A DNA stretch of 55,605 nt from Trichocoleus desertorum ATA4-8-CV12. Its GTDB lineage: Bacteria > Cyanobacteriota > Cyanobacteriia > FACHB-46. The DNA is taken from NCBI GenBank assembly GCA_019358975.1, contig JAHHIL010000035.1:1-55605 (forward strand), given 5' to 3'. Both the position numbers and the translations under genes were made by a program. The notes under the pieces are model-generated. The model was not told the DNA's origin. It made no database searches and saw only the letters and a program-made list of their open reading frames with translations. Positions 34,325 to 43,097 of the stretch are shown piece after piece; within the stretch, counting starts at the first letter, position 1; each line of letters opens with the position of its first letter.

Positions 34325-34750
34325 CTAGATGTAATGGTTGAGAATCCAGCCTAATTCCAAACCAATTAGCGAAACCGTTGACAAGACCCAAAAAGCTTGC
34401 CATTGTTGCAGTCCAGCTGTCTGCATGTCTAGTCTGACCAACATGCATGCGGAGATTGTGACCAGAATGTGAATAAAAACATGAGCCATGTAGAGAACTA
34501 TAGCGGTTAGAGAAGCGCTGCAAAGTACTAAAACAAATCTGCCCACACTGGAGACAGACCAAGTGAAAAATCGCACTCTCAAACTGCGTTCGGGTGCTGT
34601 AAGAAGTCCTGCTACAGTCAACGCAAAGACGGCGGCAAATAGCAAGCTCAACCCAGAGTCCTCAGGGGCGTAGAGAAACCAGCCGAAGGTACAATAGGCA
34701 GCTACCAGAAAGGCCAGAGATAGCCAAGGAAGTTTTTTAAGAAATGACAT
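34325..34750 (-). CDS. Four-helix membrane protein, hypothetical
   Basis: A 141-residue protein with about four hydrophobic segments (near 8-26, 33-49, 69-93 and 118-138). The order is short N-terminus, helix pair, basic loop PERSLRVRF, helix pair. No charged motif suggesting transport or catalysis is seen. Its start lies 29 nt after the stop of the NIL-ferredoxin gene on the same strand, so the two may be co-transcribed and the ferredoxin could serve a membrane process. Family unknown. Confidence 0.7.
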   Translation of the reverse strand: MSFLKKLPWLSLAFLVAAYCTFGWFLYAPEDSGLSLLFAAVFALTVAGLLTAPERSLRVRFFTWSVSSVGRFVLVLCSASLTAIVLYMAHVFIHILVTISACMLVRLDMQTAGLQQWQAFWVLSTVSLIGLELGWILNHYI

Positions 34751-34779
34751 TCCTGTAATTGACTTGCCGTTTATTCAGT

Positions 34780-35184
34780 CTACAGATTTGTTGAGATGGC
34801 TTGAACTGGGCAAGTGGGAATGCACTGTTCGCAGACAATACAGCGCGATCGCGTGAAGGTGAGCCGAAAAGATTGTGGGTCTAGGGTCAGGGCTTCCGTC
34901 GGGCAGACTCCAGTACAGAGGCCACAATGGACACAGACCTCTTCGTCAATTAGAAGTTCTCGGCTCGCCAAGGAGACACCGATGTCTTGCGATCGCATCC
35001 AGTCCACAGCTGCGTCTAGCTGATCGATATCGCCAGAAAGCTCCACAACCAACGTACCAATCTGATTCGGGGCAACTTGGGCACGAATAATGTTAGCAGC
35101 AACATTAAAGTCTTTGGCCAGTCGATACGTCACTGGCATTTGGATAGAACGTTTAGGGAAAGTCAGGGTTACCCGTTTCTTCAC
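34780..35184 (-). CDS. NIL-domain ferredoxin with two [4Fe-4S] clusters
   Basis: A 134-residue protein. The N-terminal NIL domain (about 1-77) resembles the regulatory domain at the end of MetN-type transporters, a small-molecule-binding fold. The C-terminal 8Fe ferredoxin carries CVHCGLCTGVCP (about 83-94) and CIVCEQCIPTCP (about 114-125), both complete. The fusion is a known cyanobacterial and archaeal arrangement associated with sulfur metabolism, but the partner enzyme is unknown. A TnpB relic lies directly upstream, at its 5' side. Confidence 0.88.
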   Translation of the reverse strand: MKKRVTLTFPKRSIQMPVTYRLAKDFNVAANIIRAQVAPNQIGTLVVELSGDIDQLDAAVDWMRSQDIGVSLASRELLIDEEVCVHCGLCTGVCPTEALTLDPQSFRLTFTRSRCIVCEQCIPTCPVQAISTNL

Positions 35185-35190
35185 AGCTTA

Positions 35191-35460
35191 TCAATGATAA
35201 AGGTCGCCTCTTCGTACTGACATTTTGACATCCTCTCCCAGCAACCCTAACGGGTATGCAAAAAGATTCCTTGAGTTGCCCCAGATTTCCTGCTTCACAG
35301 CCAGCCAGCTAGACTGAGTGACCCCAGTCCCCGCTGCATCGGCTCCACAGGCAGTTTCAACTACCCGTTGCCCACGGGCAGATATGACTTGAGCTGTGGC
35401 AATATCCCTCGGTTTAACCGATCCGCATTCGGAACATTGATGCACCCTCACGCTACATTG
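35191..35460 (-). pseudogene. Relic of an IS605/IS1341-type TnpB
   Basis: About 85 residues matching only the C-terminal end of TnpB: SVRVHQCSECG, then RDIATAQVI, RGQRVVETACGAD, and VKQEIWGNSRN. The zinc-ribbon second half and the final RuvC aspartate region are recognisable, but the preceding 300 or so residues are missing. The end reads through TTGACATCCTCTCCC (about 35236-35250), the usual right terminus of these elements. The start codon assigned by an open frame is not biological. Confidence 0.75.
35236..35275. mobile_element. Right terminus of a decayed IS605/IS1341-type element
   Basis: TTGACATCCTCTCCC followed by CAACCCTAACGGGT resembles the terminus beside ligA at 55481 (TTGACATCCTCCC). 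It is read in the same orientation relative to a minus-strand TnpB. No left end or TnpA was recognised upstream. Confidence 0.6.
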
Positions 35461-35582
35461 CAACACACATCTAAAATGCGTTCAATCTCTGAAGCCTGCT
35501 CAGCAATTGGCTCTAGGGCATTGCTTACCCTAACATAGGCAAAACACGGACAAAAATTGGGTTCTTGGCGGGAAATATTCAT
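35448..35582 (-). CDS. Small hypothetical ORF upstream of the TnpB relic
   Basis: A 44-codon frame, ATG 35580-35582, reading MNISRQEPNFCPCF at the start and IAEQASEIERIL in a helical middle. It ends about where TnpB homology begins, in another frame. It might be the truncated front of a gene disrupted by the element or a chance frame. Not recognised. No strong ribosome-binding site. Confidence 0.3.
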   Translation of the reverse strand: MNISRQEPNFCPCFAYVRVSNALEPIAEQASEIERILDVCCNVA

Positions 35583-35677
35583 GAAACTCTAGGCGATCGC
35601 GGAAATTTGCTGGAATGGGTTGAGCCAGCGCCGACAACATGAGACGTTAAGACTGTAGCGAAGAGAGTCATCTAATA

Positions 35678-37309
35678 ATGTTGCAGCAGTGGCAGAAACA
35701 GCCGGAGTTGCGGTGGGTGCTGGGCATGGCGATCGCTTTTTTTGTCGTGCTGTCCGCGATCGCGCTGCATCGGTATTACAACTTCTATCCGACCTATGTC
35801 GCCTTCGACCAAGGCATTTTTAATCAAGTGTTTTGGAATGGCTTGCACGGTCGTTTCTTCCAAAGCTCACTCTCTTCCACGCTCTCGGCAGCAGTGACTC
35901 AAGACGGCCAAGTGCCGGAAGTGTTTTACCACCGCTTGGGCCAGCACTTCACGCCTGCTTTGCTGCTCTGGTTGCCAATCTATGCCCTGTTTCCCTCGCC
36001 TGCACTACTGTCAATACTGCAAGTGGCGTTGATGACGGCGGCTGGTTTGGTGCTGTATGCCTTGGCGCGACACTATCACAACCCACCGCTAGCCGTGATG
36101 ATTGCGGCCAGTTTCTATGGGGCAGCAGCGGTGATTGGGCCAACCGTAGCTAATTTCCATGATTTGTGCCAGATTCCCCTGTTTATCTTGGGGCTGCTGC
36201 TAGCAATGGAAAAACGCTGGTGGTGGCTGTTCTGGGTGCTGGCAGGGCTGACGCTGCTGGTACGAGAAGATGCGGGAGTCGTCTTATTTAGTGTGGGGTT
36301 TTATCTCGCTGTGAGTCGGCGGCATCTCCGGGCTGGGTTGGGAGTGTGTGCGCTGAGTGTGGTTTACATACTGCTGGTGACAAACTGGGCTATGCCGCTG
36401 TTCTCGCCTGATATTTCTCGGCGGTTTATGGTGGAGCAGTTTGGGCACTTTGTGGGCAACCGGGAAGCGTCTTCATTACAGGTGATTGGGGCGATCGCCA
36501 CTCAGCCGCTGCGGTTAATTCAGGAAATCGTTACACCTGCCGATCGCACGATCAGCTATTTACTGGCCCATTGGCTACCCTTGGCGTTTGTGCCTGCGGT
36601 GGCTCCGACGGCTTGGCTAGTGGCTAGCTTTCCGTTATTGCAAAACTTTATGCGGCAAGACCCGACCGCGCTCTCGATTGACCTGCGCTATGCCCTCACA
36701 GTGATTCCGGGGTTCTTTTATGGGGCAGTGATTTGGTGGGCCAAGCATCCAGGGGCGTTTACTCGGCGGTTTCGGCGCTTTTGGATTTTTTGCCTCAGTG
36801 TGTCGCTGATTTTAACGATTGTCTCGAATCCCAATCGAGCTTTGTCTTTTTTAATCCCCGATTCTTTCCAACCTTGGGTTTACTCGGCTCCTCAAACTCA
36901 ATGGCAACATGCGGCAGCAATTCGTAGCTTGATGGGCCAAATTCCACCGGATGCTAGCGTTTCAGCGACCACTCATATCGTGCCGCATCTCTCGAATCGG
37001 CGGGAAATTGTCCGCTTTCCAGCCCTCCAGGTAAGGAATGATGCCAGGGCCGTGATTTCGGTAGACTATATCATTCTCGATTTCCAACAATTACGGCAGT
37101 ACCAAGTGGTGTTCGATGATGACCGGAGACTTTTGAAGACAATGGTGCCTGTAGTTGATCGGCTTTTGGGCGATCGCTCCTACGGCTTAGTTGGCGTCCA
37201 GGATGGCGTGTTGTTGATGCAGCGTAGTGCTAACTCTGACTCGACTGCGGCAACGGCTTGGTCTACCTTTCGGCAAGAGCTGGAACCGATTCTGCGACAG
37301 CCTGAGTAG
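35678..37309 (+). CDS. DUF2079 membrane protein
   Basis: A 543-residue polytopic protein with about ten hydrophobic segments. The family hallmark YPTYVAFDQGIFNQVFWN follows the first helix. The luminal/periplasmic acidic residues of this segment, and HFTPALLLWLP after the second, resemble the GT-C superfamily of lipid-linked sugar transferases. DUF2079 members are predicted glycosyltransferases, not proven ones. A GT4 gene follows 120 nt downstream on the same strand, supporting a role in glycan synthesis, but both could be independent. Confidence 0.87.
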   Translation: MLQQWQKQPELRWVLGMAIAFFVVLSAIALHRYYNFYPTYVAFDQGIFNQVFWNGLHGRFFQSSLSSTLSAAVTQDGQVPEVFYHRLGQHFTPALLLWLPIYALFPSPALLSILQVALMTAAGLVLYALARHYHNPPLAVMIAASFYGAAAVIGPTVANFHDLCQIPLFILGLLLAMEKRWWWLFWVLAGLTLLVREDAGVVLFSVGFYLAVSRRHLRAGLGVCALSVVYILLVTNWAMPLFSPDISRRFMVEQFGHFVGNREASSLQVIGAIATQPLRLIQEIVTPADRTISYLLAHWLPLAFVPAVAPTAWLVASFPLLQNFMRQDPTALSIDLRYALTVIPGFFYGAVIWWAKHPGAFTRRFRRFWIFCLSVSLILTIVSNPNRALSFLIPDSFQPWVYSAPQTQWQHAAAIRSLMGQIPPDASVSATTHIVPHLSNRREIVRFPALQVRNDARAVISVDYIILDFQQLRQYQVVFDDDRRLLKTMVPVVDRLLGDRSYGLVGVQDGVLLMQRSANSDSTAATAWSTFRQELEPILRQPE

Positions 37310-37431
37310 CCAAGCAAAGCTTTGTGAAGATTTAGGAATCATGCCTGCATTCCTTCGCGGCAATTACAGTGGCCGCTACACTGATATGTGAAGTTCTTAG
37401 GACTTATGTGAAGGTGTGGGAGTAGCGTTTG

Positions 37432-38619
37432 ATGAAAATTCTGGTATTGGCTTGGGAATTTCCTCCTCGCATTGTGGGCGGCATTGCCCGACATGTGGCC
37501 GAGCTATACCCAGAACTCGTCAAGCTGGGCCATGAAGTGCATCTAATTACCGTCGAGTTTGGGCAAGCCCCAAGTTATGAAGTGGTCGATGGGGTCAAAG
37601 TGCATCGGGTGCCTGTGGGCTATAGCCACGACTTTTTCCATTGGGTTGTGAATATGAACGAGAGCATGGGCCGTCATGGTGGCAAGTTGATTCTAGAGGA
37701 TGGCCCCTTCGACCTGATTCATGCCCACGATTGGCTGGTTGGAGATGCCGCGATCGCCCTCAAGCACACGTTCAAAACCCCGCTCATTGGGACTATCCAC
37801 GCCACTGAATATGGCCGCCATAACGGCATTCATACCGATACCCACCACTACATCAGTAGCAAAGAAACCCATTTAGCCTACAATGCTTGGCGAGTCATCG
37901 TTTGTACCAACTACATGCGTTCTGAAGCCGCGCGGGCATTGGGTAGTCCTGAAGCAAAAGTGGATGTCATCTACAACGGCATCCGCCCCGAAAAGAAACA
38001 ACGGCACCCAGATTTTGACTTTGCCAGTTTCCGCCGCCAGTTTGCCGAGGATAGCGAAAAGATTGTTTATTACGTGGGCCGCATGACTCACGAAAAAGGC
38101 GTGGCGGTTTTGCTCAATGCCATGCCCAAGGTGCTTTGGGAGATGGGTGGCTATGCCAAGCTGGTGATCATCGGCGGCGGCAATACCGACCACTTGAAGC
38201 AGCAGGCTTGGAACCTCGGTATCGCTCACAAAACCTACTTCACTGGGTTTATGTCTGAGGAAGACTTGAACAAGTTTCAAACGATTGCTAATTGCGCCGT
38301 TTTCCCTAGCCTCTATGAACCCTTTGGTATCGTGGCTTTAGAAAGTTTTGCGGCGCGGGTGCCCGTGGTGGTTTCGGATACGGGTGGCTTTCCAGAAGTA
38401 GTACATCATACCAAAACAGGCATTGTGACTTGGGCCAATAATTCCGAGTCCTTAGCTTGGGGCATTTTAGAAGTTCTCAAAAACCCTGGTTATGCTCAAT
38501 GGCTCACAGACAATGCTTATGAAGACCTAGAGCGGCGCTTCAGTTGGGCCAAAATTGCCCAACAAACAGAAGTGGTTTACAAACGGGTAGTGCAAGAGCG
38601 ATCGCAAGTTGATTGGTAA
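37432..38619 (+). CDS. GT4-family glycosyltransferase
   Basis: A 395-residue GT-B fold enzyme. The N-terminal LAWEFPPRIVGGIARHV (about 5-21) has the Gly-rich nucleotide-sugar loop. The C-terminal donor domain contains YVGRMTHEKG (near 207) and the GT4 E-x7-E signature in PSLYEPFGIVALE. It transfers a sugar from an NDP- or ADP-sugar with retention. The opening resembles starch/glycogen synthase-like GT4 proteins but is too short for GlgA. ATG 37432 is preferred over the TTG at 37429 and follows a GGGAG. Confidence 0.9.
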   Translation: MKILVLAWEFPPRIVGGIARHVAELYPELVKLGHEVHLITVEFGQAPSYEVVDGVKVHRVPVGYSHDFFHWVVNMNESMGRHGGKLILEDGPFDLIHAHDWLVGDAAIALKHTFKTPLIGTIHATEYGRHNGIHTDTHHYISSKETHLAYNAWRVIVCTNYMRSEAARALGSPEAKVDVIYNGIRPEKKQRHPDFDFASFRRQFAEDSEKIVYYVGRMTHEKGVAVLLNAMPKVLWEMGGYAKLVIIGGGNTDHLKQQAWNLGIAHKTYFTGFMSEEDLNKFQTIANCAVFPSLYEPFGIVALESFAARVPVVVSDTGGFPEVVHHTKTGIVTWANNSESLAWGILEVLKNPGYAQWLTDNAYEDLERRFSWAKIAQQTEVVYKRVVQERSQVDW

Positions 38620-38684
38620 GGTTGATGGTTAAGACAGTAAGTTAGGCAGATCGCGTTCAAACCAAAAACTCAGGGGGCGAGCAC

Positions 38685-41600
38685 ATGGATAGGGCTGAGC
38701 GGATTCAATGGTTAAAAGAGCATACTCAGTTGGCATCGCTCTCGGATGAAACCCTAGAGGCGATCGCCGCTGCTATTGTTGAGGAGCCGTTCCAAGAAAA
38801 TCGCCGTTTGGTTTTGGAAGAAACGCCTCCAGAAGCTCTGTATATCCTCAAGGCTGGGCACTTGGAGAGTTATCACACCAGCCTCAATGGCCCTGCTAAA
38901 GCAGTGGGTCTACTGCCAGGAAGCATCATCCACCTCAAGGAACTGTTGTTAGACCAAGCGGCTGAGCAAACTGTGATCACTCTGGGAGATGGTTTGTTAT
39001 GGCAGATTGCCAAAGAGCCATTTCTGGCCTTGGCTCAGCAATACCCAGAAATTAGCCGTACCTTCTCGCGCCAACTTGCGGCGGAGCTAAACCAGTTAAC
39101 CTCTCAACTCGCCTACGAACAAGAGCGACAGACAGCATTACGGCCTTATGCGATTCCTAGAGTCAGGCGAGGCGTGATTGGTAGTAGTGAAGTGGCTGTC
39201 AGACTTCGTAAACAAGTCCGAGATGCTGCCCGCGATCGCACTCCCGTTTTACTGACGGGTGAAGCGGGAGTTGGTAAAGTCAACTTAGCGGCGTTGATTC
39301 ACTTCAACTCAGCGGCGCGACGGGAACCCCTAATTCGTTTCAACTGTGGCACTCTTTCTAGCAGTGGTGCAGAACTGTTTGGGCGGGTGGCTCAAAGTGC
39401 AAGTGGCAAACAGGGTCTACTGGCCTATCTAGGCAGCGGAACTTTAGTGCTGGATCACCTGCAAGATCTCCTTCCAGAGCTGCAAGCTAAGGTGATTCAG
39501 CTCCTCCAAACCGGGGAGTATCGCTCCATCAGTCGAGAGGGTGAGCCGATAGGTGAATTACAGCAGTGTCAAGCGCGCATCATCGTGACCGCAGAGCGAT
39601 CGCTGGATCAAGTCCACGCGCAACTGAGCCTTGAGCCTGGACAAGCTTTGTGGGGACATGCGATTGAAGTGCCACCCCTGCGCGATCGCAAAGCCGATAT
39701 TAAAGCCAAAGCTGAATATCACATCACTTGTTTTGCTCGTGGCGAAGGAATTTCGAGACCCAAACTCACACCGGAAGCTGCTGAAGTTTTAGCCAGTTAT
39801 GACTTCCCTGGAAATTTACCAGAGCTAGAGAGTCTGTTGGAGCAAGCGATTAGCCAATCGAATGGAGCGGCTGAACTGACTGCCGATCTATTTCGGTCGG
39901 CTCAACAGCTTGCGGTTCAACTGGATCAAGTAGCATCCCAACTTGCCTTTGAGCAAGAGCGTCAAACGGCATTACGGCCTTATTTAGTCCCTAAAGTGCG
40001 GCGAGGCATTGTCGGCTCTAGTCGCTATGCGGTGCGGTTACGGCAGGAAATTAAAAAAGCGGCTAGCGATCGCAAATCGGTATTGGTATTCGGTGAACCA
40101 GGGTTGGGCAAAGACAATACCGCAGCGCTGATTCACTTTGGCTCTCGCGATCGCCACCAACCGATGATCAAAATCAACTGCAATACCCTGCAAGCCAGTG
40201 GTGCAGAATTGTTTGGTCGCGTAGGAGGCAAGCCAGGGCTACTAGAGTGGATTGGTCAGGGCACGCTCCTCCTCAACAATATTCAAGAATTGCTCCCTGC
40301 GCTGCTGGAAAAGATTCTGCTCTTACTCGAAACCGGAACGTATGCTCCAATTAGCCGCGAAGGGGAACCCACACCAGAACCCAAGCAAAGCCACGCTCGG
40401 ATCATGATGGTGTCGGAAAAAAGTTTGCCGCAGCTAGAGCGAAAACATTGCGTCCAGCATGTGATCAAGGTGCCGCCATTGCGTGTGCGGAAGGCCGATA
40501 TTGCTGCCCAAGCTGAGTACTACATCAGTTTGACTTGTCGAACTAAAGATATCGCTCGCCCCCACGTCACCCCAGAAGCTTTACGCCGTCTCCAGGGCTA
40601 TGACTTTCCGGGCAACTTCGCTGAACTAGAAGGACTGATTGAACGAGCGATCGCGCAGTCAAATGGCGCACCTGAACTTACCGAAGAAGTCTTCTGGGCC
40701 GTCAGCAACAAAACCAGACGCTTCCGCGTGAACTTGCTGAATGCCTATCCCAAGTTGCGACAATTTCTGCGGAGTGATTGGTGGCCCGATCGCATCAACT
40801 TTGGCTTCACCTTGGGCTTTTTTGCCGTCATCGTCAGCATTCTGATGCTGGGACCGCAAGCCCGCGACAGCAACATTGGCCTGAATCTATTTTGGGCTTG
40901 GTGGTGGCCGTTGATGCTGGTTGCCTTTCCGTTTGTCGGGCGGTTGTGGTGCTCGGTTTGTCCTTTCATGATCTATGGTGAGCTAGCTCAGAAGCTTTCC
41001 TTGCGGCTGTTTCCTCGCGAATTATTGCCTTGGCCGCGCCAGCAAGCAGAGAAATGGGGCGGTTGGTTTCTCTTTGGCTTATTCACGCTGATTTTGCTCT
41101 GGGAAGAACTCTGGCATCTGGAAAACACGGCTTATCTTTCCGGTTGCTTGTTACTCCTGATTACGGCGGGTGCAGTCATTTTCTCGCTGTTGTTTGAGCG
41201 TCGCTTCTGGTGTCGCTATCTCTGCCCGATTGGGGGGATGAATGGCTTATTTGCCAAGCTCTCTATGACAGAATTGCGGGCGCAGCAAGGCATTTGTTCT
41301 GCCACTTGCACCACTTACCAATGCTACAAAGGCGGCCCTGAAAAAGGCGAAGGCCAAGAAAGCCTCGGTTGCCCGCTCTATTCGCACCCCGCCCAACTGG
41401 AAGACAATCGGGATTGCGTGCTGTGTATGACCTGTCTCAAAGCTTGCCCCCACCGCTCCGTTGAGGTGAATCTGCGACCTCCCGGCATTGAGCTTTGGAC
41501 GACGCATCAGCCCACCTACGCGGAAGTTGCGTTGCTGTTTCTCTTGTTCGGAGCCATTTTTCTGCATCGCCTTCCCGAAATTGAAAATCAGTTGGGCTGG

Positions 41601-42050
41601 AATTTCCATCTAGAGAATTTTGGCTGGCATGCGGGCGTTTCTGCGGTGGCACTATTGCTGCCCGTCGCGATCGCTCTCTTGGCCCAGTTCTTGATTCAGG
41701 CAATCAATCGTACCCTCAAGCCCCGCCCCTTCCTAGAACTAGCTTACGGCTATTTGCCTTTAGTGCTGGGTGGCAGCTTAGCCCACTACTTGCGCTTAGG
41801 CTTAACCGAAGCAGGTCGAGTTCTGCCAATTACACTAGCAACCTTTGGCTATAGCAGCGTCAATGTGCCGATCGCCGTGGCTGAACCCGCAGTGATCGCA
41901 TTCCTGCAAGCGGTGACGCTAATTGCTTCAGTCTGGTTAAGTGTGATTTTGACCCAAAAAATTGCCCGCCAACCCCTACTCAGTTTGCTCCCTCAACACC
42001 TAGCCACGCTCGCCATTGGCTCGCTGTTGTGGAAGTTGATCGTCAGTTGA
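38685..42050 (+). CDS. CNB-AAA-AAA-polyferredoxin membrane fusion protein
   Basis: A 1121-residue multidomain protein. A cyclic-nucleotide-binding-like domain (about 15-135) precedes two tandem sigma54-activator-type AAA+ domains (about 155-400 and 430-665). These have P-loops GEAGVGKVN and GEPGLGKDN and share long identical stretches such as EQERQTALRPY. About eight membrane segments follow, carrying WCSVCPF (near 755), CRYLCPIGG (near 842), and CVLCMTCLKACP (near 911) of NosR/NapH-like polyferredoxins. The GAFTGA sigma54 loop is absent and there is no C-terminal HTH. This suggests a redox-linked membrane sensor and not a transcription activator; cyanobacteria lack sigma54. Confidence 0.85.
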   Translation: MDRAERIQWLKEHTQLASLSDETLEAIAAAIVEEPFQENRRLVLEETPPEALYILKAGHLESYHTSLNGPAKAVGLLPGSIIHLKELLLDQAAEQTVITLGDGLLWQIAKEPFLALAQQYPEISRTFSRQLAAELNQLTSQLAYEQERQTALRPYAIPRVRRGVIGSSEVAVRLRKQVRDAARDRTPVLLTGEAGVGKVNLAALIHFNSAARREPLIRFNCGTLSSSGAELFGRVAQSASGKQGLLAYLGSGTLVLDHLQDLLPELQAKVIQLLQTGEYRSISREGEPIGELQQCQARIIVTAERSLDQVHAQLSLEPGQALWGHAIEVPPLRDRKADIKAKAEYHITCFARGEGISRPKLTPEAAEVLASYDFPGNLPELESLLEQAISQSNGAAELTADLFRSAQQLAVQLDQVASQLAFEQERQTALRPYLVPKVRRGIVGSSRYAVRLRQEIKKAASDRKSVLVFGEPGLGKDNTAALIHFGSRDRHQPMIKINCNTLQASGAELFGRVGGKPGLLEWIGQGTLLLNNIQELLPALLEKILLLLETGTYAPISREGEPTPEPKQSHARIMMVSEKSLPQLERKHCVQHVIKVPPLRVRKADIAAQAEYYISLTCRTKDIARPHVTPEALRRLQGYDFPGNFAELEGLIERAIAQSNGAPELTEEVFWAVSNKTRRFRVNLLNAYPKLRQFLRSDWWPDRINFGFTLGFFAVIVSILMLGPQARDSNIGLNLFWAWWWPLMLVAFPFVGRLWCSVCPFMIYGELAQKLSLRLFPRELLPWPRQQAEKWGGWFLFGLFTLILLWEELWHLENTAYLSGCLLLLITAGAVIFSLLFERRFWCRYLCPIGGMNGLFAKLSMTELRAQQGICSATCTTYQCYKGGPEKGEGQESLGCPLYSHPAQLEDNRDCVLCMTCLKACPHRSVEVNLRPPGIELWTTHQPTYAEVALLFLLFGAIFLHRLPEIENQLGWNFHLENFGWHAGVSAVALLLPVAIALLAQFLIQAINRTLKPRPFLELAYGYLPLVLGGSLAHYLRLGLTEAGRVLPITLATFGYSSVNVPIAVAEPAVIAFLQAVTLIASVWLSVILTQKIARQPLLSLLPQHLATLAIGSLLWKLIVS

Positions 42051-42078
42051 TCAGGTTATCTGCTCTAGCAATTAGAAC

Positions 42079-42282
42079 TCAATCCACTACTTTCAGGAGT
42101 CCCATATCCAAGTGGTCAGAAATCCGCCGAATTTGACTCAACTCCTCAGCACTCAACACTGCGTCTGAAGCGATCGCCATAAAAAATCCGCATTCATCCG
42201 CTTGGGTAATTTTTCCAGAAGTAAAAATGCGCCGAATAATTGGCCCAATCGTAGAACCAGGACTGCTATTGTCAGTATTCAT
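42079..42282 (-). CDS. Small conserved cyanobacterial hypothetical protein
   Basis: A 67-residue protein with GPIIRRIFTSGKITQAD and the C-terminal MGLLKVVD, a short pattern I recall from a widespread small cyanobacterial family with no named role. It is helical, soluble and has one Cys. Convergent with the large fusion gene (29-nt gap) and divergent from rnc. Confidence 0.65.
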   Translation of the reverse strand: MNTDNSSPGSTIGPIIRRIFTSGKITQADECGFFMAIASDAVLSAEELSQIRRISDHLDMGLLKVVD

Positions 42283-42409
42283 GAGGACGATTCTTTAAGG
42301 AACACATGAAGAAGCTCTATTGATATGTATATTCCCTGAATCATTGACCTCTTTGCTCCCTCCAGTTGGCTTACCTAGGTGGGTGAGCTTGAGCCATACC
42401 AACGTAGAG

Positions 42410-43081
42410 ATGCAAAAACTGCCCATCTTCCAAAACAACGCTTTGTTACAACGAGCGCTGACCCACAGTTCTTACACCAACGAGCATCCGGCGTTTGGGG
42501 AAGATAACGAACGCTTAGAGTTTTTAGGCGATGCCATATTGAACTTTCTCAGTGGCGAATTTCTTTACAAGCACTACCCTGAAAAACCAGAAGGAGAATT
42601 AACGCCGCTACGCTCTGCCTTAGTCGATGAGTCACAGCTCGCCAAATTTGCGATCGCCCTCAACCTCGGTTCCCTCATGCATTTGGGTCGAGGGGCGGAA
42701 ATTAATGGTGGGCGAGAAAATCCCAACTTACTCAGCAGCACCTTTGAGGCGGTAATTGGGGCTTATTTCCTAGATACAGATTCCAATATTGAGACAGTCC
42801 GAAACTATGTAAAACCGCTGTTTCAAGCGATCGCGGATACTTTGGTTGATACCGCAACCCAAATTAACTTTAAAAGTCGGTTTCAAGCTTGGGCCTTAGC
42901 CGAAGTAGGTCAGAACCCCAAGTACGCCATCATTGCTCAATCTGGCCCAGATCATGCGCGAGAGTTTACGGCTGAAGTACGAGTTGCCGATCACAAGTAC
43001 GGAGAAGGCAAGGGGGGCAGAAAGCAAGATGCCGAAAAGAATGCCGCCAAACAAGCCCTAGAAACGTTAGGACTGCTCTAG
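42410..43081 (+). CDS. rnc: Ribonuclease III
   Basis: A 223-residue double-strand RNA endonuclease. The catalytic signature NERLEFLGDAIL is near 35-46 and the second acidic site is in STFEAVIGAYFLD near 110. The C-terminal double-stranded RNA-binding domain ends KQDAEKNAAKQALETLG. It processes rRNA precursors and structured mRNAs. The frame opens at a TTG at 42320, but the ATG at 42410 gives the usual short N-terminus before the first helix. Confidence 0.95.
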   Translation: MQKLPIFQNNALLQRALTHSSYTNEHPAFGEDNERLEFLGDAILNFLSGEFLYKHYPEKPEGELTPLRSALVDESQLAKFAIALNLGSLMHLGRGAEINGGRENPNLLSSTFEAVIGAYFLDTDSNIETVRNYVKPLFQAIADTLVDTATQINFKSRFQAWALAEVGQNPKYAIIAQSGPDHAREFTAEVRVADHKYGEGKGGRKQDAEKNAAKQALETLGLL

Positions 43082-43097
43082 AAAATGATTTCACTCG

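Noticed and set aside
38685-42050. Interpretation as a sigma54-dependent transcription activator
   Set aside because: The GAFTGA loop and a DNA-binding domain are missing, and cyanobacteria have no sigma54.
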